Positions 26,383-35,620 of a DNA stretch of 64,000 nucleotides are shown here, piece by piece (position 1 is the first letter of the stretch; every line of letters starts with the position of its first letter). A program made the translations under genes and the position numbers. The stretch comes from Pseudoxanthomonas kaohsiungensis (GTDB lineage: Bacteria; Pseudomonadota; Gammaproteobacteria; Xanthomonadales; Xanthomonadaceae), in NCBI RefSeq assembly GCF_010211765.1, contig NZ_PDWO01000012.1, positions 1-64,000 of the forward strand, written 5' to 3'. Below the pieces are notes generated by a model. That model ran no database searches. It had not been told where the DNA came from and saw only the letters and a program-made list of their open reading frames with translations.

Positions 26383-27228
26383 TCAGCCGTTCTCCTGCAG
26401 GGCCAGCTGCATGTCGCGCTGGCGGCGCTGCTCGTCGCGGAACATCAGCCACCAGCCGATCACCGCGGCGACGGAGACGGCCATGATCATCAACGTGGCC
26501 AGCGCGTTGATCTTCGGGCTCACGCCCAGGCGCACCGACGAGAACACCTTGATCGGCAGCGTGGTCGAATCGGGCCCCGCGACGAAACTGGCGATGACCA
26601 CGTCGTCCAGCGACAGGGTGAAGGCCAGCAGCCAGCCGCTGACCAGCGCCGGGGCGATGATCGGCAGGGTGATCAGGAAGAACACCTTGAGCCGGTTGGC
26701 GCCCAGGTCCATGGCCGCTTCCTCCAGCGACTTGTCCAGCTCCTGCAGGCGCGAGGACACCACCACGGTGACGAAGGACACGGTCAGGGTCACGTGCGCG
26801 ATCCAGATCGCGACCATGCCCTTGGACGGGATCCCCAGCGCGGCCCCGGCCGAGACCAGCATCAGCAGGATCGACAGGCCGATGATCACCTCGGGCATCA
26901 CCAGCGGCGCGGTGATCAGCGCGCCGAACACGGTCTTGCCCGGGAATCGGCGGAAGCGGGTCATCACCATCGCCCCGAGCGTGCCGATGGCCGTGGCCGC
27001 CGTCGCCGTCCAGAAGGCGATCCGCAGGCTGACCCAGGCCGCCTCCAGGATCTGCCGGTCGCGCAGCAGCTCGCCGTACCACTTGGTCGAGAAGCCCGCC
27101 CAGACCGTGGCCAGGCGCGAGGAATTGAACGAGTACACGATCAGCAGCAGGATCGGCAGGTACAGGAAGACGTAGCCGAGCGCCAGCACCGTCCAGCGCA
27201 GGATCCGTTGGCCCAGGGTCGGGTTCAT
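26383..27228 (-). CDS. potI: Putrescine ABC transporter permease PotI
   Basis: 281 residues with six membrane helices. The ABC permease EAA loop is EEAAMDLGANRLKVFFLITLPIIAPAL. It starts LRWTVLALGYVFLYLPILLLIVYSFNSSR, as PotI/PotC proteins do. It pairs with PotH to form the membrane channel. The ATG overlaps the TGA of potH (27225-27228). Confidence 0.9.
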   Translation of the reverse strand: MNPTLGQRILRWTVLALGYVFLYLPILLLIVYSFNSSRLATVWAGFSTKWYGELLRDRQILEAAWVSLRIAFWTATAATAIGTLGAMVMTRFRRFPGKTVFGALITAPLVMPEVIIGLSILLMLVSAGAALGIPSKGMVAIWIAHVTLTVSFVTVVVSSRLQELDKSLEEAAMDLGANRLKVFFLITLPIIAPALVSGWLLAFTLSLDDVVIASFVAGPDSTTLPIKVFSSVRLGVSPKINALATLMIMAVSVAAVIGWWLMFRDEQRRQRDMQLALQENG

Positions 27229-28136
27229 GTCAGCCGCCCCTCCATTTCCTTCTGCTGGAACCGGTTGAACACCAGGATCGGCACCAGCAGGATCAGCAGC
27301 ATCACGATCGCCACCGCCGAGGCGGCCGGCCAGTCGCGGTTGTTGAAGAACTCGCCCCACAGCACCCGGCCGATCATCAGCGTATCCGGGCCGCCGAGCA
27401 TCTCCGGGATCACGAACTCGCCCACCGCCGGGATCATCACCAGCATGCAGCCGGCCACGATCCCCGCCCGCGACAGCGGCAGGGTGATGCGCAGGAAGGC
27501 CTGCCAGGGCTTGGCGCCCAGGTCGTAGGCGGCTTCCAGTAGGCGCAGGTCGAGCTTGACCAGGTTGGCGTACAGCGGCAGCACCATGAACGGCAGGTAG
27601 CAGTAGACGATGCCGATGTAGGCGGCCAGCGGCGTGTAGAGGATCCGCAGCGGCGCGTCGATCACGCCCAGGCCCATCAACGCGCGATTGAGGATGCCGT
27701 TGGCGTCGAGGATGCCTACCCAGGCGTAGACCCGCAGCAGGAACGAGATCCACGACGGCAGCACCACCGCCATCAGCGCGATGTTGCGCGTGGACGGCTT
27801 CATCCGGGCGATGAAGTACGCCATCGGGTAGCCGATCAGCAGGCACAGCAGGGTCGAGACCGCGGCGATCTTGATCGAGCTCAGGTAGGCCAGCACGTAC
27901 TGCGAGTCGGTGAACAGGGCCACGTAATTGCCCAGGTTCAGGCGCACGGTCAGGGCCTTGTCGACGTACTCCAGGATCGGCGTGTACGGCGGCATGGCGA
28001 TGGCCAGCCGCGAGAACGAGATCTTCAGCACGATCAGGAACGGGATCGCGAAGAACAGCAACAGCCACAGGAACGGCACGGCGATCACCGCCCAGCGGCC
28101 ACCCGGCACGAAGCGCTTGAGGGCGCGTGCGTTCAT
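27225..28136 (-). CDS. potH: Putrescine ABC transporter permease PotH
   Basis: 303 residues, six membrane helices, with EAA loop LEAAYDLGAKPWQAFLRITLPLSRAGI. The N-terminal part WAVIAVPFLWLLLFFAIPFLIVLKISFSR and PSWISFLLRVYAWVGIL are characteristic of PotH/PotB. The ATG at 28136 overlaps the TGA of potG (ATGA). The upstream Met at 28172 lies inside potG and is rejected. Confidence 0.9.
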   Translation of the reverse strand: MNARALKRFVPGGRWAVIAVPFLWLLLFFAIPFLIVLKISFSRLAIAMPPYTPILEYVDKALTVRLNLGNYVALFTDSQYVLAYLSSIKIAAVSTLLCLLIGYPMAYFIARMKPSTRNIALMAVVLPSWISFLLRVYAWVGILDANGILNRALMGLGVIDAPLRILYTPLAAYIGIVYCYLPFMVLPLYANLVKLDLRLLEAAYDLGAKPWQAFLRITLPLSRAGIVAGCMLVMIPAVGEFVIPEMLGGPDTLMIGRVLWGEFFNNRDWPAASAVAIVMLLILLVPILVFNRFQQKEMEGRLT

Positions 28137-29269
28137 GAGGTCAGCACCACGCCGTCGTTGTCGCCCCACCACAGCCAGACCGGGTCGCCCCAGGTCATCC
28201 CCTCGCTCTCCCAGCGCTTCTCGTTGGCGAAGTTCACCAGCATCTTGATCCCGCTGGGCAGCCGCACGTGGTAGACCGAATGGCTGCCGAAGTAGGCGAT
28301 GTCCTCGATCGTGCCGCGTGCCTTGTTGTGCGGCTGCGCCGGCTCCGCCTTGGCGATGTCCAGTTTCTCCGGGCGGACCGCGAACGACACCGCCTGCCCC
28401 GGGAAGCCGGTGATGCCGTGGCCGATGTGGATCGGCGCCTCGAACGCCGGCGTCTTCAGGGTGACGTAGTCGGGTTCGTCCTCGTCGATGGTCGCATCGA
28501 CCAGGTTGACCGAGCCGATGAATTCGGCGGCGAAGCGGTTGGCCGGCTGCTCGTAGATCTCGTCCGGGGTGCCGACCTGCTGGATCCAGCCCTGGTCCAT
28601 CAGGGCGATGCGGGTGGCCATGGTCATCGCCTCCTCCTGGTCATGGGTGACCATCACGCAGGTCACCCCGGAGGTTTCGATGATGTTGACCAGCTCCAGC
28701 TGCATGCGCGAGCGCAGCTTCTTGTCCAGCGCGCCCATCGGCTCGTCCAGCAGCAGCAGCTTCGGCCCCTTGGCCAGCGAGCGGGCCAGGGCCACACGCT
28801 GCTGCTGGCCGCCGGAGAGCTGGTGCGGCTTGCGCTTGGCCAGCTTGCCCAGCTGTACCATCTCCAGCATCTCGCCCACGCGCTTGCGGATCGCGTCCTT
28901 GGCCATCCCGTCCTGCTTGAGGCCGAAGGCGATGTTCTGCTCCACGGTCATGTGCGGGAACAGCGCGTAGGACTGGAACATCATGTTGATCGGGCGCTCG
29001 TACGGCGGCAGGTCGTTCATGACCTCGCCGTCGAGCACGATCCTCCCCTTGGTCGGGCGCTCGAAGCCGGCCAGGCAGCGCAGCAGGGTCGACTTGCCGC
29101 TGCCCGAGCCGCCCAGCAGGGCGAAGATCTCGCCCTTGCGGATGTCCAGGCTCACGTCGTCGACGGCGACGAAGCCGTCGAATTCCTTGCGCACGCCCTC
29201 GATCCGCAGGTAGCGCTCGGCGCCGGCCTCGGCCGGGGATCCGTTCGCGCGTTCGTTGCTCGCCGCCAT
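28133..29269 (-). CDS. potG: Putrescine ABC transporter ATP-binding protein PotG
   Basis: 378 residues, the length of E. coli PotG. ABC ATPase with Walker A GGSGSGKST, signature LSGGQQQRVALARSLA, Walker B LLLLDEPMGALD and the switch His in VMVTHD. A TOBE-type domain follows (~280-378). It energises import through PotHI. PotA of the spermidine system is a close alternative; the neighbours (PotF-like binding proteins, PotH, PotI) favour PotG. Confidence 0.88.
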   Translation of the reverse strand: MAASNERANGSPAEAGAERYLRIEGVRKEFDGFVAVDDVSLDIRKGEIFALLGGSGSGKSTLLRCLAGFERPTKGRIVLDGEVMNDLPPYERPINMMFQSYALFPHMTVEQNIAFGLKQDGMAKDAIRKRVGEMLEMVQLGKLAKRKPHQLSGGQQQRVALARSLAKGPKLLLLDEPMGALDKKLRSRMQLELVNIIETSGVTCVMVTHDQEEAMTMATRIALMDQGWIQQVGTPDEIYEQPANRFAAEFIGSVNLVDATIDEDEPDYVTLKTPAFEAPIHIGHGITGFPGQAVSFAVRPEKLDIAKAEPAQPHNKARGTIEDIAYFGSHSVYHVRLPSGIKMLVNFANEKRWESEGMTWGDPVWLWWGDNDGVVLTS

Positions 29270-29336
29270 GGCCGCTCCAGGTGGGGGATGGGCGGGCCGC
29301 CGCTGGCGGCGATCCGCGCCCGGGTTGCCGTGCAGC

Positions 29337-30506
29337 CTAGCGGCCGGTCTTCAGCTCGGTCCAGAGCCGGGTGTACAGGCGGTCCACTTCCGGCGGGATG
29401 ATCGCCAGCGTGAACAGCTTGGCGGCCGTCTCCGGCGGCGGGTAGATGGTCGGGTCGTTCTTGATCGCCTCGTCCACCATGGGCAGCGACGCCGGCACCG
29501 GATTGGGGTAGCTGACGTAGTTGCTGTTGGCCGCGGCCACCTCCGGGCGCAACAGGTAGTCGATGAAGGCGTAGGCGTTGTCCAGGTTCTTCGCGTCCTT
29601 GGGGATGGCGAGCATGTCCACGAAGATCGGCGCGCCCTCCTTGGGGATGGAGAAGGCGACATTGACGCCGTTGCCCGCCTCCACCGCGCGGTCGCGCGCC
29701 TGCAGCACGTCGCCGGACCAGCCCACCACCAGGCAGGCGCTGCCGTTGGCCAACGCATCGATGTACTGGCTGGAATGGAAGGTCTGGATGTAGGGACGGA
29801 TCGTCTTGAGCAGGTCGGCGCCCTTCTGGATCACCGCCGGATCGGTGCTGTTGGGATCCTCGCCCAGGTAGTTCAGCGCGATCGGCACCAGTTCGGACGG
29901 CGTGTCCAGCAGCATCACCCCGCAGTCCTTGAGCTTGGCGATGTTCTCCGGCTTGAACACCAGGTCCCAGCTGCCGGCGACCTCGGTGCCGCCGAACGCG
30001 GCGGTGACCTTGTCCACGTTGTAGCCGATGCCGGTGGTGCCCCACAGGTAGGGGATCCCGTAGCGGTTGCCCGGGTCCTGGAGCGCCAGCCGCTCCATCA
30101 GCTCCGGGTCGAGCCCGCCATAGTTCTTCAGGCGCTCCTTCTCCAGCGGCTGGAACACGCCGGCCTGGATCTGCCGGCCGAGGAATTGCAGCGAGGGCAC
30201 CACGACGTCGAAGCCGGACGCACCGGCCAGCAGCTTGGCCTCCAGCACCTCGTTGCTGTCGAACACCCCGTAGTTGACCTTGACCCCGCGCTCGCGCTCG
30301 AAGTTGGGGATGGTGTCCTCGGCGATGTAATCGGACCAGTTGTAGACATTCAGCGTGCCGGCATCGGCCGGCGCCTCGGCCGTGCCCGTCGCCTCGCCCG
30401 CCGGCGCCGTGTCCTGCCTGCCGCAGCCGGCCAGCGCGGCCGCCGCCAGGCCCGCCACCAGCCAGGCCCTTGCCGCCATCCAACCGTTCAGTTGCCACCT
30501 GCTCAT
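29337..30506 (-). CDS. potF: Putrescine-binding periplasmic lipoprotein PotF, paralogue 2
   Basis: 389 residues. The lipoprotein signal ends in AAAALAGC. The mature protein starts LNVYNWSDYIAEDTIPNFERERG, the PotD/PotF signature, and continues with FDVVVPSLQFLGRQIQAG and CLVVGWSGDVLQARDRA. It delivers putrescine or a related polyamine to PotHI. The ATG at 30506 has GGGGGAAG upstream; earlier Mets at 30521 and 30614 are rejected. It is 67 nt upstream of potG and follows a tandem paralogue (30696-31868). Confidence 0.88.
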   Translation of the reverse strand: MSRWQLNGWMAARAWLVAGLAAAALAGCGRQDTAPAGEATGTAEAPADAGTLNVYNWSDYIAEDTIPNFERERGVKVNYGVFDSNEVLEAKLLAGASGFDVVVPSLQFLGRQIQAGVFQPLEKERLKNYGGLDPELMERLALQDPGNRYGIPYLWGTTGIGYNVDKVTAAFGGTEVAGSWDLVFKPENIAKLKDCGVMLLDTPSELVPIALNYLGEDPNSTDPAVIQKGADLLKTIRPYIQTFHSSQYIDALANGSACLVVGWSGDVLQARDRAVEAGNGVNVAFSIPKEGAPIFVDMLAIPKDAKNLDNAYAFIDYLLRPEVAAANSNYVSYPNPVPASLPMVDEAIKNDPTIYPPPETAAKLFTLAIIPPEVDRLYTRLWTELKTGR

Positions 30507-30695
30507 CGTCGCTTCCCCCATCTGGACCCCGCAGGGCCTGTCGGTTGTCAACGACGCCGCCTCGCGGCCGGCGTCCCCGGGTTCCCCTCCCTTCGACCTC
30601 CTACCGCATGCCACCTGGTTGTTGCGATGCCCGCCGGACGTCCGTGCCCGGCACGGGTTGCCGGCCGCCGCGGCGACCGGCTTCCTGCCCCGCGC

Positions 30696-31868
30696 TCAAC
30701 GGCCGGTCTTGATCTCCGTCCACAGCCGCGTGTAGAGCTTGTCGGTCTCCGGCGAGTTGATCGCGTAGGTGAACAGCTTGGCCTTCACCGCGTCCGGCGG
30801 GTAGATCGTCGGATCGTTGCGGATGGCCTCGTCCACCAGCGGCGTGGCCGAAGCGACCGGATTGGCGTACTGGATGTAGTTGGTGTTGTTGGCGGCCACC
30901 TGCGGCTCGAGCAGGTAGTTGATGAACGCGTAGGCGTTCTCCGGATGCTTCGCGTCGGCGGGAATGGCCAGCATGTCGAACCACTGCGGCGCACCTTCGA
31001 CCGGGATCGAGAAGCCGACGTTGACGCCGTTGCCCGCTTCCTCGGCGCGGTCGCGCGCCTGGATGATGTCGCCCGACCAGCCCACCACCAGGCAGGTGGT
31101 GCCGTTGGCCAGCGAGCTGACGTACTGGCTGGAGTGGAAGTTCTGCACGTACGGGCGGATGCCCTTGATCAGGTCGGCGGCCTTCTGGATCACCGCCGGG
31201 TCGGCGCTGTGCGGATCCTCGCCCAGGTAGTGCAGCGCGATCGGGATCATGTCCGAAGGCGTGTCGAGCAGGGTCACCCCGCAGTCCTTGAGCTTGCTGA
31301 TCTTGGCCGGGTCGAACACCAGGCTCCAGCTGTTGGTGACGTCGGTGCTGCCGAACGCGGCGGTGACCTTGTCGACGTTGAAACCGATCCCGGTGGTGCC
31401 GGACATGTACGGCACCCCGTACTGGTTGCCCGGGTCCTGCGCGGCGATCAGCTGCATCACCGCCGGGTCGAGGTTGGCCAGGTTCGGGATCTTGCTCTTG
31501 TCCAGCGGCTTGAACACGCCGGCCTGGATCTGGCGGCCGAAGAAGTTCAGGGTCGGCACCACCACGTCGTAGCCGCTGGAGCCGGCCAGCAGCTTGGTCT
31601 CCAGCACCTCGTCGCTGTCGTAGACGTCGTAGGTGACCCGGATGCCGGACTGCTGCTCGAAGTTGGGGATGGTGTCCTCGGCGATGTAGTCCGAGTAGTT
31701 GTAGACATTGAGCACCTTCTCCTCGCCGGCCGCGGCCGTGCCGGTCGAGGCGGCGTCCTGCTTGCCGCCGCACGCGGCCAGCACGGCGGCGGCAAGGCCG
31801 GCGACCAGCAGGCGCGCGGCCGGAAGGAGCGTCACGGACGGGCGCGGGGCGGGCGTTCGCAGCTTCAT
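30696..31868 (-). CDS. potF: Putrescine-binding periplasmic lipoprotein PotF, paralogue 1
   Basis: 390 residues, with a lipobox in VLAACGG. It is colinear with the paralogue downstream and shares most motifs (LNVYNYSDYIAEDTIPNFEQQ, WSDYIAEDT changed to YSDYIAEDT, DPGNQYGVPYMSGTTGIG, LYTRLWTEIKTGR). The Trp/Tyr change falls where PotF-type proteins contact the polyamine backbone, so ligand preference may differ. The ATG at 31868 has AGGAG upstream. It lies 54 nt after the aminotransferase gene in the same unit. Confidence 0.88.
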   Translation of the reverse strand: MKLRTPAPRPSVTLLPAARLLVAGLAAAVLAACGGKQDAASTGTAAAGEEKVLNVYNYSDYIAEDTIPNFEQQSGIRVTYDVYDSDEVLETKLLAGSSGYDVVVPTLNFFGRQIQAGVFKPLDKSKIPNLANLDPAVMQLIAAQDPGNQYGVPYMSGTTGIGFNVDKVTAAFGSTDVTNSWSLVFDPAKISKLKDCGVTLLDTPSDMIPIALHYLGEDPHSADPAVIQKAADLIKGIRPYVQNFHSSQYVSSLANGTTCLVVGWSGDIIQARDRAEEAGNGVNVGFSIPVEGAPQWFDMLAIPADAKHPENAYAFINYLLEPQVAANNTNYIQYANPVASATPLVDEAIRNDPTIYPPDAVKAKLFTYAINSPETDKLYTRLWTEIKTGR

Positions 31869-31922
31869 GGGGGTGCTCCTGGTCACGGTTTGCGGGAAGC
31901 CGGCAGCGTAGCGCCGCCATGC

Positions 31923-33314
31923 TCATTTGCCCAGCGCGGCGGCGGTTTCGTCCAGTGCCTTCCACGCCTTGTCGAACAGCTCGTCCACCTGGCCGCGGGT
32001 GATCACCAGCGGCGGCGACAGCAGCATCGAATCGTAGGTGGCACGCAGGATCAGGCCGTGGCGCAGGGCGATGTCGCGGCACAGGCCGCCGACCTTGCCG
32101 CGCTCCTCGAAGAACGCCCGCCGGCCCTTGTCCGGTACCAGCTCCAGCGCACCCATCAGCCCGGCGATGCGGGCCTGGCCGACGAGGCGGTGTTCGCCCA
32201 GCTCGGCCCAGCGCCCGGCCAGGTATGGGGCCACGTCGTCGCGCACGTGCTCGACGATGCGTTCCTCCTGCAGGATGCGCAGGTTCTCCAGCGCCACCGC
32301 CGCGCACACCGGGTGGCCCGAGTAGGTCGCCCCGTGCGCCAGCTCGCCGCCGCTGTCCTTGAGCACGCCGGCGACGCGGTCGTTGAACATGGCCGCGCCC
32401 AGCGGGATGTAGCCGGAGGTGATTCCCTTGGCCACCGGCATGATGTCCGGCTGGAAGCCGAAGTACTGCGAGCCGAACCATTCGCCGGTGCGGCCGAAGC
32501 CGCAGATGACCTCGTCGGCGATGAGCAGCACGTCGTACTTGCGGCAGATCCGCTCGATCTCCGGCCAGTAGGTCATCGGCGGGATGTAGACGCCGATCGC
32601 GCCCATGATCGGTTCGCCGATGAAGGCGGCCACCCGCTCCGGGCCCAGTTCCAGGATTTTCTCTTCCAGCCGGCGCGCGGCGACCAGGCCGTACTCGTCC
32701 TCCGGCAGGTCGCCGCCGTCGGCGAACCAGAATGGTGGTTCGATGTGGTGGATGTCGGGGATCGGCAACCCGCCCTGCCCGTGCATGCCCTTCATCCCGC
32801 CCAGGCTGGCGCCGCCCATGGTGGTGCCGTGGTAGCCGTTGTGGCGGCCGATGAAGATGTTCTTGCGCGGCTGGTCCTGCACCGCCCAGAAATGGCGGAC
32901 CAGGCGCAGGATGGTGTCGTTGGCCTCCGAGCCGGAGTTCATGAAGAACGCGTGGTTGATGTCGCCCGGCGCCAGCTCGGCCAGCTTGGCGGCCAGGCGG
33001 ATGGTCGGCTCGGTGGTGCACTGGAAGAAGCTGTTGTAGTACGCCAGTTGCGTCATCTGCCGCGCCGCCGCCGCGCCCAGCTCCGGCCGGCCGTAGCCGA
33101 TGTTCACGCACCACAGCCCGGCGAAGGCATCGAGCAGCTTGTTGCCCTCGGCGTCCCAGACGTAGCAGCCCTCGCCGCGGGTGAGCACCCGGGTCCCCTT
33201 CTTCGCCAGCGCCGCGTTGTCGTTGAACGGGTGCAGGTGGTGCGCGGCGTCGAGGCGTTGCAGTTCGCGCAGGTCCGTGGCTTGCATGGAAGGTCCGTCG
33301 GGTGGCGGGGTCAT
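31923..33314 (-). CDS. spuC: Putrescine:pyruvate aminotransferase (SpuC-like)
   Basis: 463 residues from the ATG at 33314, which overlaps the TGA of puuA (ATGA); a second ATG at 33287 would give 454. Class III PLP aminotransferase with PLP lysine Lys296 in VAKGITSGYIPLGAA and LLIADEVICGFGRTGEWFGSQYFG. The N-terminus DAAHHLHPFND, GLWCVNIGYGR and overall length match Pseudomonas SpuC, which transfers an amino group from putrescine (or cadaverine) to pyruvate, giving alanine and aminobutyraldehyde. It offers a second route beside gamma-glutamylation. Confidence 0.85.
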   Translation of the reverse strand: MTPPPDGPSMQATDLRELQRLDAAHHLHPFNDNAALAKKGTRVLTRGEGCYVWDAEGNKLLDAFAGLWCVNIGYGRPELGAAAARQMTQLAYYNSFFQCTTEPTIRLAAKLAELAPGDINHAFFMNSGSEANDTILRLVRHFWAVQDQPRKNIFIGRHNGYHGTTMGGASLGGMKGMHGQGGLPIPDIHHIEPPFWFADGGDLPEDEYGLVAARRLEEKILELGPERVAAFIGEPIMGAIGVYIPPMTYWPEIERICRKYDVLLIADEVICGFGRTGEWFGSQYFGFQPDIMPVAKGITSGYIPLGAAMFNDRVAGVLKDSGGELAHGATYSGHPVCAAVALENLRILQEERIVEHVRDDVAPYLAGRWAELGEHRLVGQARIAGLMGALELVPDKGRRAFFEERGKVGGLCRDIALRHGLILRATYDSMLLSPPLVITRGQVDELFDKAWKALDETAAALGK

Positions 33315-34699
33315 ACGTTGAGCAGCAGGAACTCGCGTTCCCACGAGCTGATCACGCGGAAGAAGGTCTCGTACTCCTTGCGCTTGACCGAGATGTAGGC
33401 GCGCACGAAGCGCGGGCCGAGCAGCGCCTGCAGCTCGGCGCAGCCCTCCAGCCCGTCCAGCGCCTGGTTGAGCGAACGCGGCAGGGCGAAACCGGCATCC
33501 TGGGCGCTGTGGTCCATCGCCGGCATCGGCTGCAGCCGGTCGCGGATCCCGAGCAGGCCGCAGGCCAGGGTCCCGGCCATCGCCAGGTAGGGGTTGGCGT
33601 CGGAGCCGGCGAAGCGGCTCTCCACCCGGGTGTTTTCCGGCGTGTCCAGCGGCACGCGCAGGCCGCAGGTGCGGTTGTCGTAGCCCCAATGCACGTTGAT
33701 CGGGGCCACCTGGCCCAGCGCCAGGCGCCGGTACGAATTGACGTTCGGCGCGAAGAACGCCATCGCCATCGGCACGTACTTCTGCAGCCCGCCCAGGTAA
33801 TGCATGAACGTGGGGCTGTGCTCGCCCGCCTTGCGGCCGGCGAACACGTTCTGCCCGCGCTTCACGTCCACCAGGCTCTGGTGGATGTGCATCGCGCTGC
33901 CCGGCTCGTTCTCCATCGGCTTGGCCAGGAAGGTGGCGTAGACGCCGTGGCGCAGCGCCGCCTCGCGCATGGTGCGCTTGAACAGGAACACCTGGTCGGC
34001 GCGCGAGAGTGCGTCGGAATGGGTGAAGTTGACCTCCAGCTGGGCGGCGCCGGACTCGTGGATCAGCGTATCCACGTCCAGCTCCATCGCCTCGCAGTAG
34101 TCGTACATCAGGTCCAGGATCGGATCGAACTCGTTGACCGCGTCGATCGAATACGACTGCCGCGCCGTCTCCGGGCGGCCGTTGCGGCCGGCCGGCGGCA
34201 GCAGCGGGAAATCCGGATCGGTGTTCTTCTGTACCAGGAAGAACTCCAGCTCCGGCGCCACCACCGGCTGCAGCCCGAGTTCGTCGTAGGCGGCCAGCAC
34301 CCGGCGCAGCACGTTGCGCGGAGCCAGCTCGTGCGGCTGGCCGTCCTTGGTCTGGCAGTCGTGGATGACCTGCGCGGTCGGGTCGGTGGCCCAGGGCACC
34401 ATCCGCACCGTGTCCGGGTCCGGGCGCAGCAGCATGTCCGAGTCCGACGGCGAGGTCAGCTCGTAGTAATCGTCCGGGTAGTCGCCGGTGACGGTGGTGG
34501 CGAAGATGCCCTCGGGCAGGCGCGTGCCGTAGTCGTGGCTGAACTTGTCGGCCGGGATGATCTTGCCGCGCGCATTGCCGGTGATGTCCGGCACCAGGCA
34601 TTCGACCTCGGTGATCCGCCGCTCCTTCAGCCAGCGCCGCAGCGAGCTCTCCTGCTGGGCGGTACTGGGCGGCTTGCGGCGGGACGGGCGGGTGCTCAT
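33311..34699 (-). CDS. puuA: Gamma-glutamylputrescine synthetase PuuA
   Basis: 462 residues, glutamine-synthetase fold. N-terminal domain with VECLVPDITGNARGKIIPADKF, catalytic domain with APELEFFLV, ESGAAQLEVNF, GSAMHIHQSL and NVNSYRRL. The segment YISVKRKEYETFFRVISSWEREF at the end is typical of PuuA-type enzymes rather than assimilatory GlnA, and there is no adenylylation Tyr loop. It ligates glutamate to putrescine using ATP. Translation is coupled to puuD upstream (ATGA at 34696) and to spuC downstream (ATGA at 33311). Confidence 0.88.
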   Translation of the reverse strand: MSTRPSRRKPPSTAQQESSLRRWLKERRITEVECLVPDITGNARGKIIPADKFSHDYGTRLPEGIFATTVTGDYPDDYYELTSPSDSDMLLRPDPDTVRMVPWATDPTAQVIHDCQTKDGQPHELAPRNVLRRVLAAYDELGLQPVVAPELEFFLVQKNTDPDFPLLPPAGRNGRPETARQSYSIDAVNEFDPILDLMYDYCEAMELDVDTLIHESGAAQLEVNFTHSDALSRADQVFLFKRTMREAALRHGVYATFLAKPMENEPGSAMHIHQSLVDVKRGQNVFAGRKAGEHSPTFMHYLGGLQKYVPMAMAFFAPNVNSYRRLALGQVAPINVHWGYDNRTCGLRVPLDTPENTRVESRFAGSDANPYLAMAGTLACGLLGIRDRLQPMPAMDHSAQDAGFALPRSLNQALDGLEGCAELQALLGPRFVRAYISVKRKEYETFFRVISSWEREFLLLNV

Positions 34700-35481
34700 G
34701 CGGGTTCCGTGAGGCTGTTGCGGGCACTGGCCGCGCGCCGCGCGGCATAGGCGCGGCAGGCATCGCCGAAGGCGCGGAAGATGCCGAGGTAGAACGGGTT
34801 GGTGGTGACCTGCCATTCCGGATGCCACTGCACGCCGAGCAGGAAGCCGCCGCCGTCGCGCCGGAACGCCTCGATCGCCCCGTCCGGCGCGATCGCCTCC
34901 ACGACCAGGCCTTCGCCCAGGCGGGCCACGCCTTGCCCGTGCAGCGAGTTGACCTGCGCATGGGTGCCGCCGGCGATGGTGGCCAGCAGGCCGCCTTCGG
35001 CCAGGCGGATGGCATGCGACGGTGCGTACTGCACGTCCAGCGGGTCGTCGGGGTTCTCGCGGTGGTCGTTGAAGCCGGTGGCCTCGTGCAGCTTCTGGAA
35101 CAGGCTGCCGCCGAAGGCGACGTTGACCTCCTGGAAGCCGCGGCAGATCGCCAGCACCGGCAGGCCCAATGCGACCGCGCGCGGGACCAGGCCCAGGGTG
35201 GTGGCATCGCGGGCCGGGTCGTGCAGGTTGCCCGCGTAGCTGGGCTCGTCGCCGTAGTGGTGCGGCTCGATGTTGCTGACCGCGCCGGTCAGCAGCAGGC
35301 CATCCAGGCGGGCGAGCCACTCGTCGGCGGCCAGCGGTGGCTGCAGCGCCGGCAGCAGCACCGGGGTGGCCCCGGCCCCGTCGACCACCGCCCGCACGTA
35401 CTTCTCGCCGACGGCGAGGAACGGGTGCAGGCCGATCTGTTTGCGGTCGGTGGGCAGGCCGACCAGGGGCGGCAGGGCCAT
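34696..35481 (-). CDS. puuD: Gamma-glutamyl-GABA hydrolase PuuD
   Basis: 261 residues, class I glutamine amidotransferase-like peptidase C26. Catalytic triad visible: Cys113 in LAICRGFQEVNVAFGGSL, His220 and Glu222 in LGVQWHPEW. It releases GABA and glutamate from gamma-glutamyl-GABA. The ATG at 35481 is preferred; an in-frame TTG at 35511 would add ten residues. It heads a minus-strand unit puuD-puuA-spuC-potF-potF-potG-potH-potI and faces a divergent puuA-like gene. Confidence 0.88.
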   Translation of the reverse strand: MALPPLVGLPTDRKQIGLHPFLAVGEKYVRAVVDGAGATPVLLPALQPPLAADEWLARLDGLLLTGAVSNIEPHHYGDEPSYAGNLHDPARDATTLGLVPRAVALGLPVLAICRGFQEVNVAFGGSLFQKLHEATGFNDHRENPDDPLDVQYAPSHAIRLAEGGLLATIAGGTHAQVNSLHGQGVARLGEGLVVEAIAPDGAIEAFRRDGGGFLLGVQWHPEWQVTTNPFYLGIFRAFGDACRAYAARRAASARNSLTEPA

Positions 35482-35520
35482 GCGCGGAAGGGTCCGGTGG
35501 CGTTCGGCCAAATTACCCCG

Positions 35521-35539
35521 GCCGTTTTATTTTTACAAC
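35521..35539. promoter_or_regulatory. Putative PuuR operator in the puuD/puuA2 intergenic region
   Basis: GCCGTTTTATTTTTACAAC, an AT-rich island in a GC-rich genome, lies 40 nt upstream of puuD. It matches GCCGTTTTA-N4-T-N-CAAC, which recurs (reverse complemented) upstream of puuR at 62144-62162. The minus-strand reading GTTGTAAAAATAAAA is similar to the reverse complement of the E. coli PuuR core as I recall it (TGTTCATTATATTTT). Inference. Confidence 0.45.
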
Positions 35540-35606
35540 ACGAGGCCTGCCCCAAGGCCCCATGCCCCGCTTTGGTGCACATATCGACCCCTGCTGGCGC
35601 CTCTTC

Positions 35607-35620
35607 CGTTGAGTATTCTT
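35607..35620. promoter_or_regulatory. Second putative PuuR half-site
   Basis: CGTTGAGTATTCTT resembles CGTTGAATTTTTAA at 62143-62156. It is 50 nt before the start of the divergent glutamine-synthetase-like gene and overlaps a possible -35 (TTGACG at 35619). Confidence 0.35.

Noticed and set aside
28133-29269. Annotation as spermidine transporter ATPase PotA
   Set aside because: PotA and PotG are close relatives, but length, TOBE region and neighbours (PotF-like, PotH, PotI) favour PotG.
33311-34699. Assimilatory glutamine synthetase GlnA
   Set aside because: Lacks the GlnA adenylylation segment and is embedded between puuD and spuC; PuuA-type features dominate.
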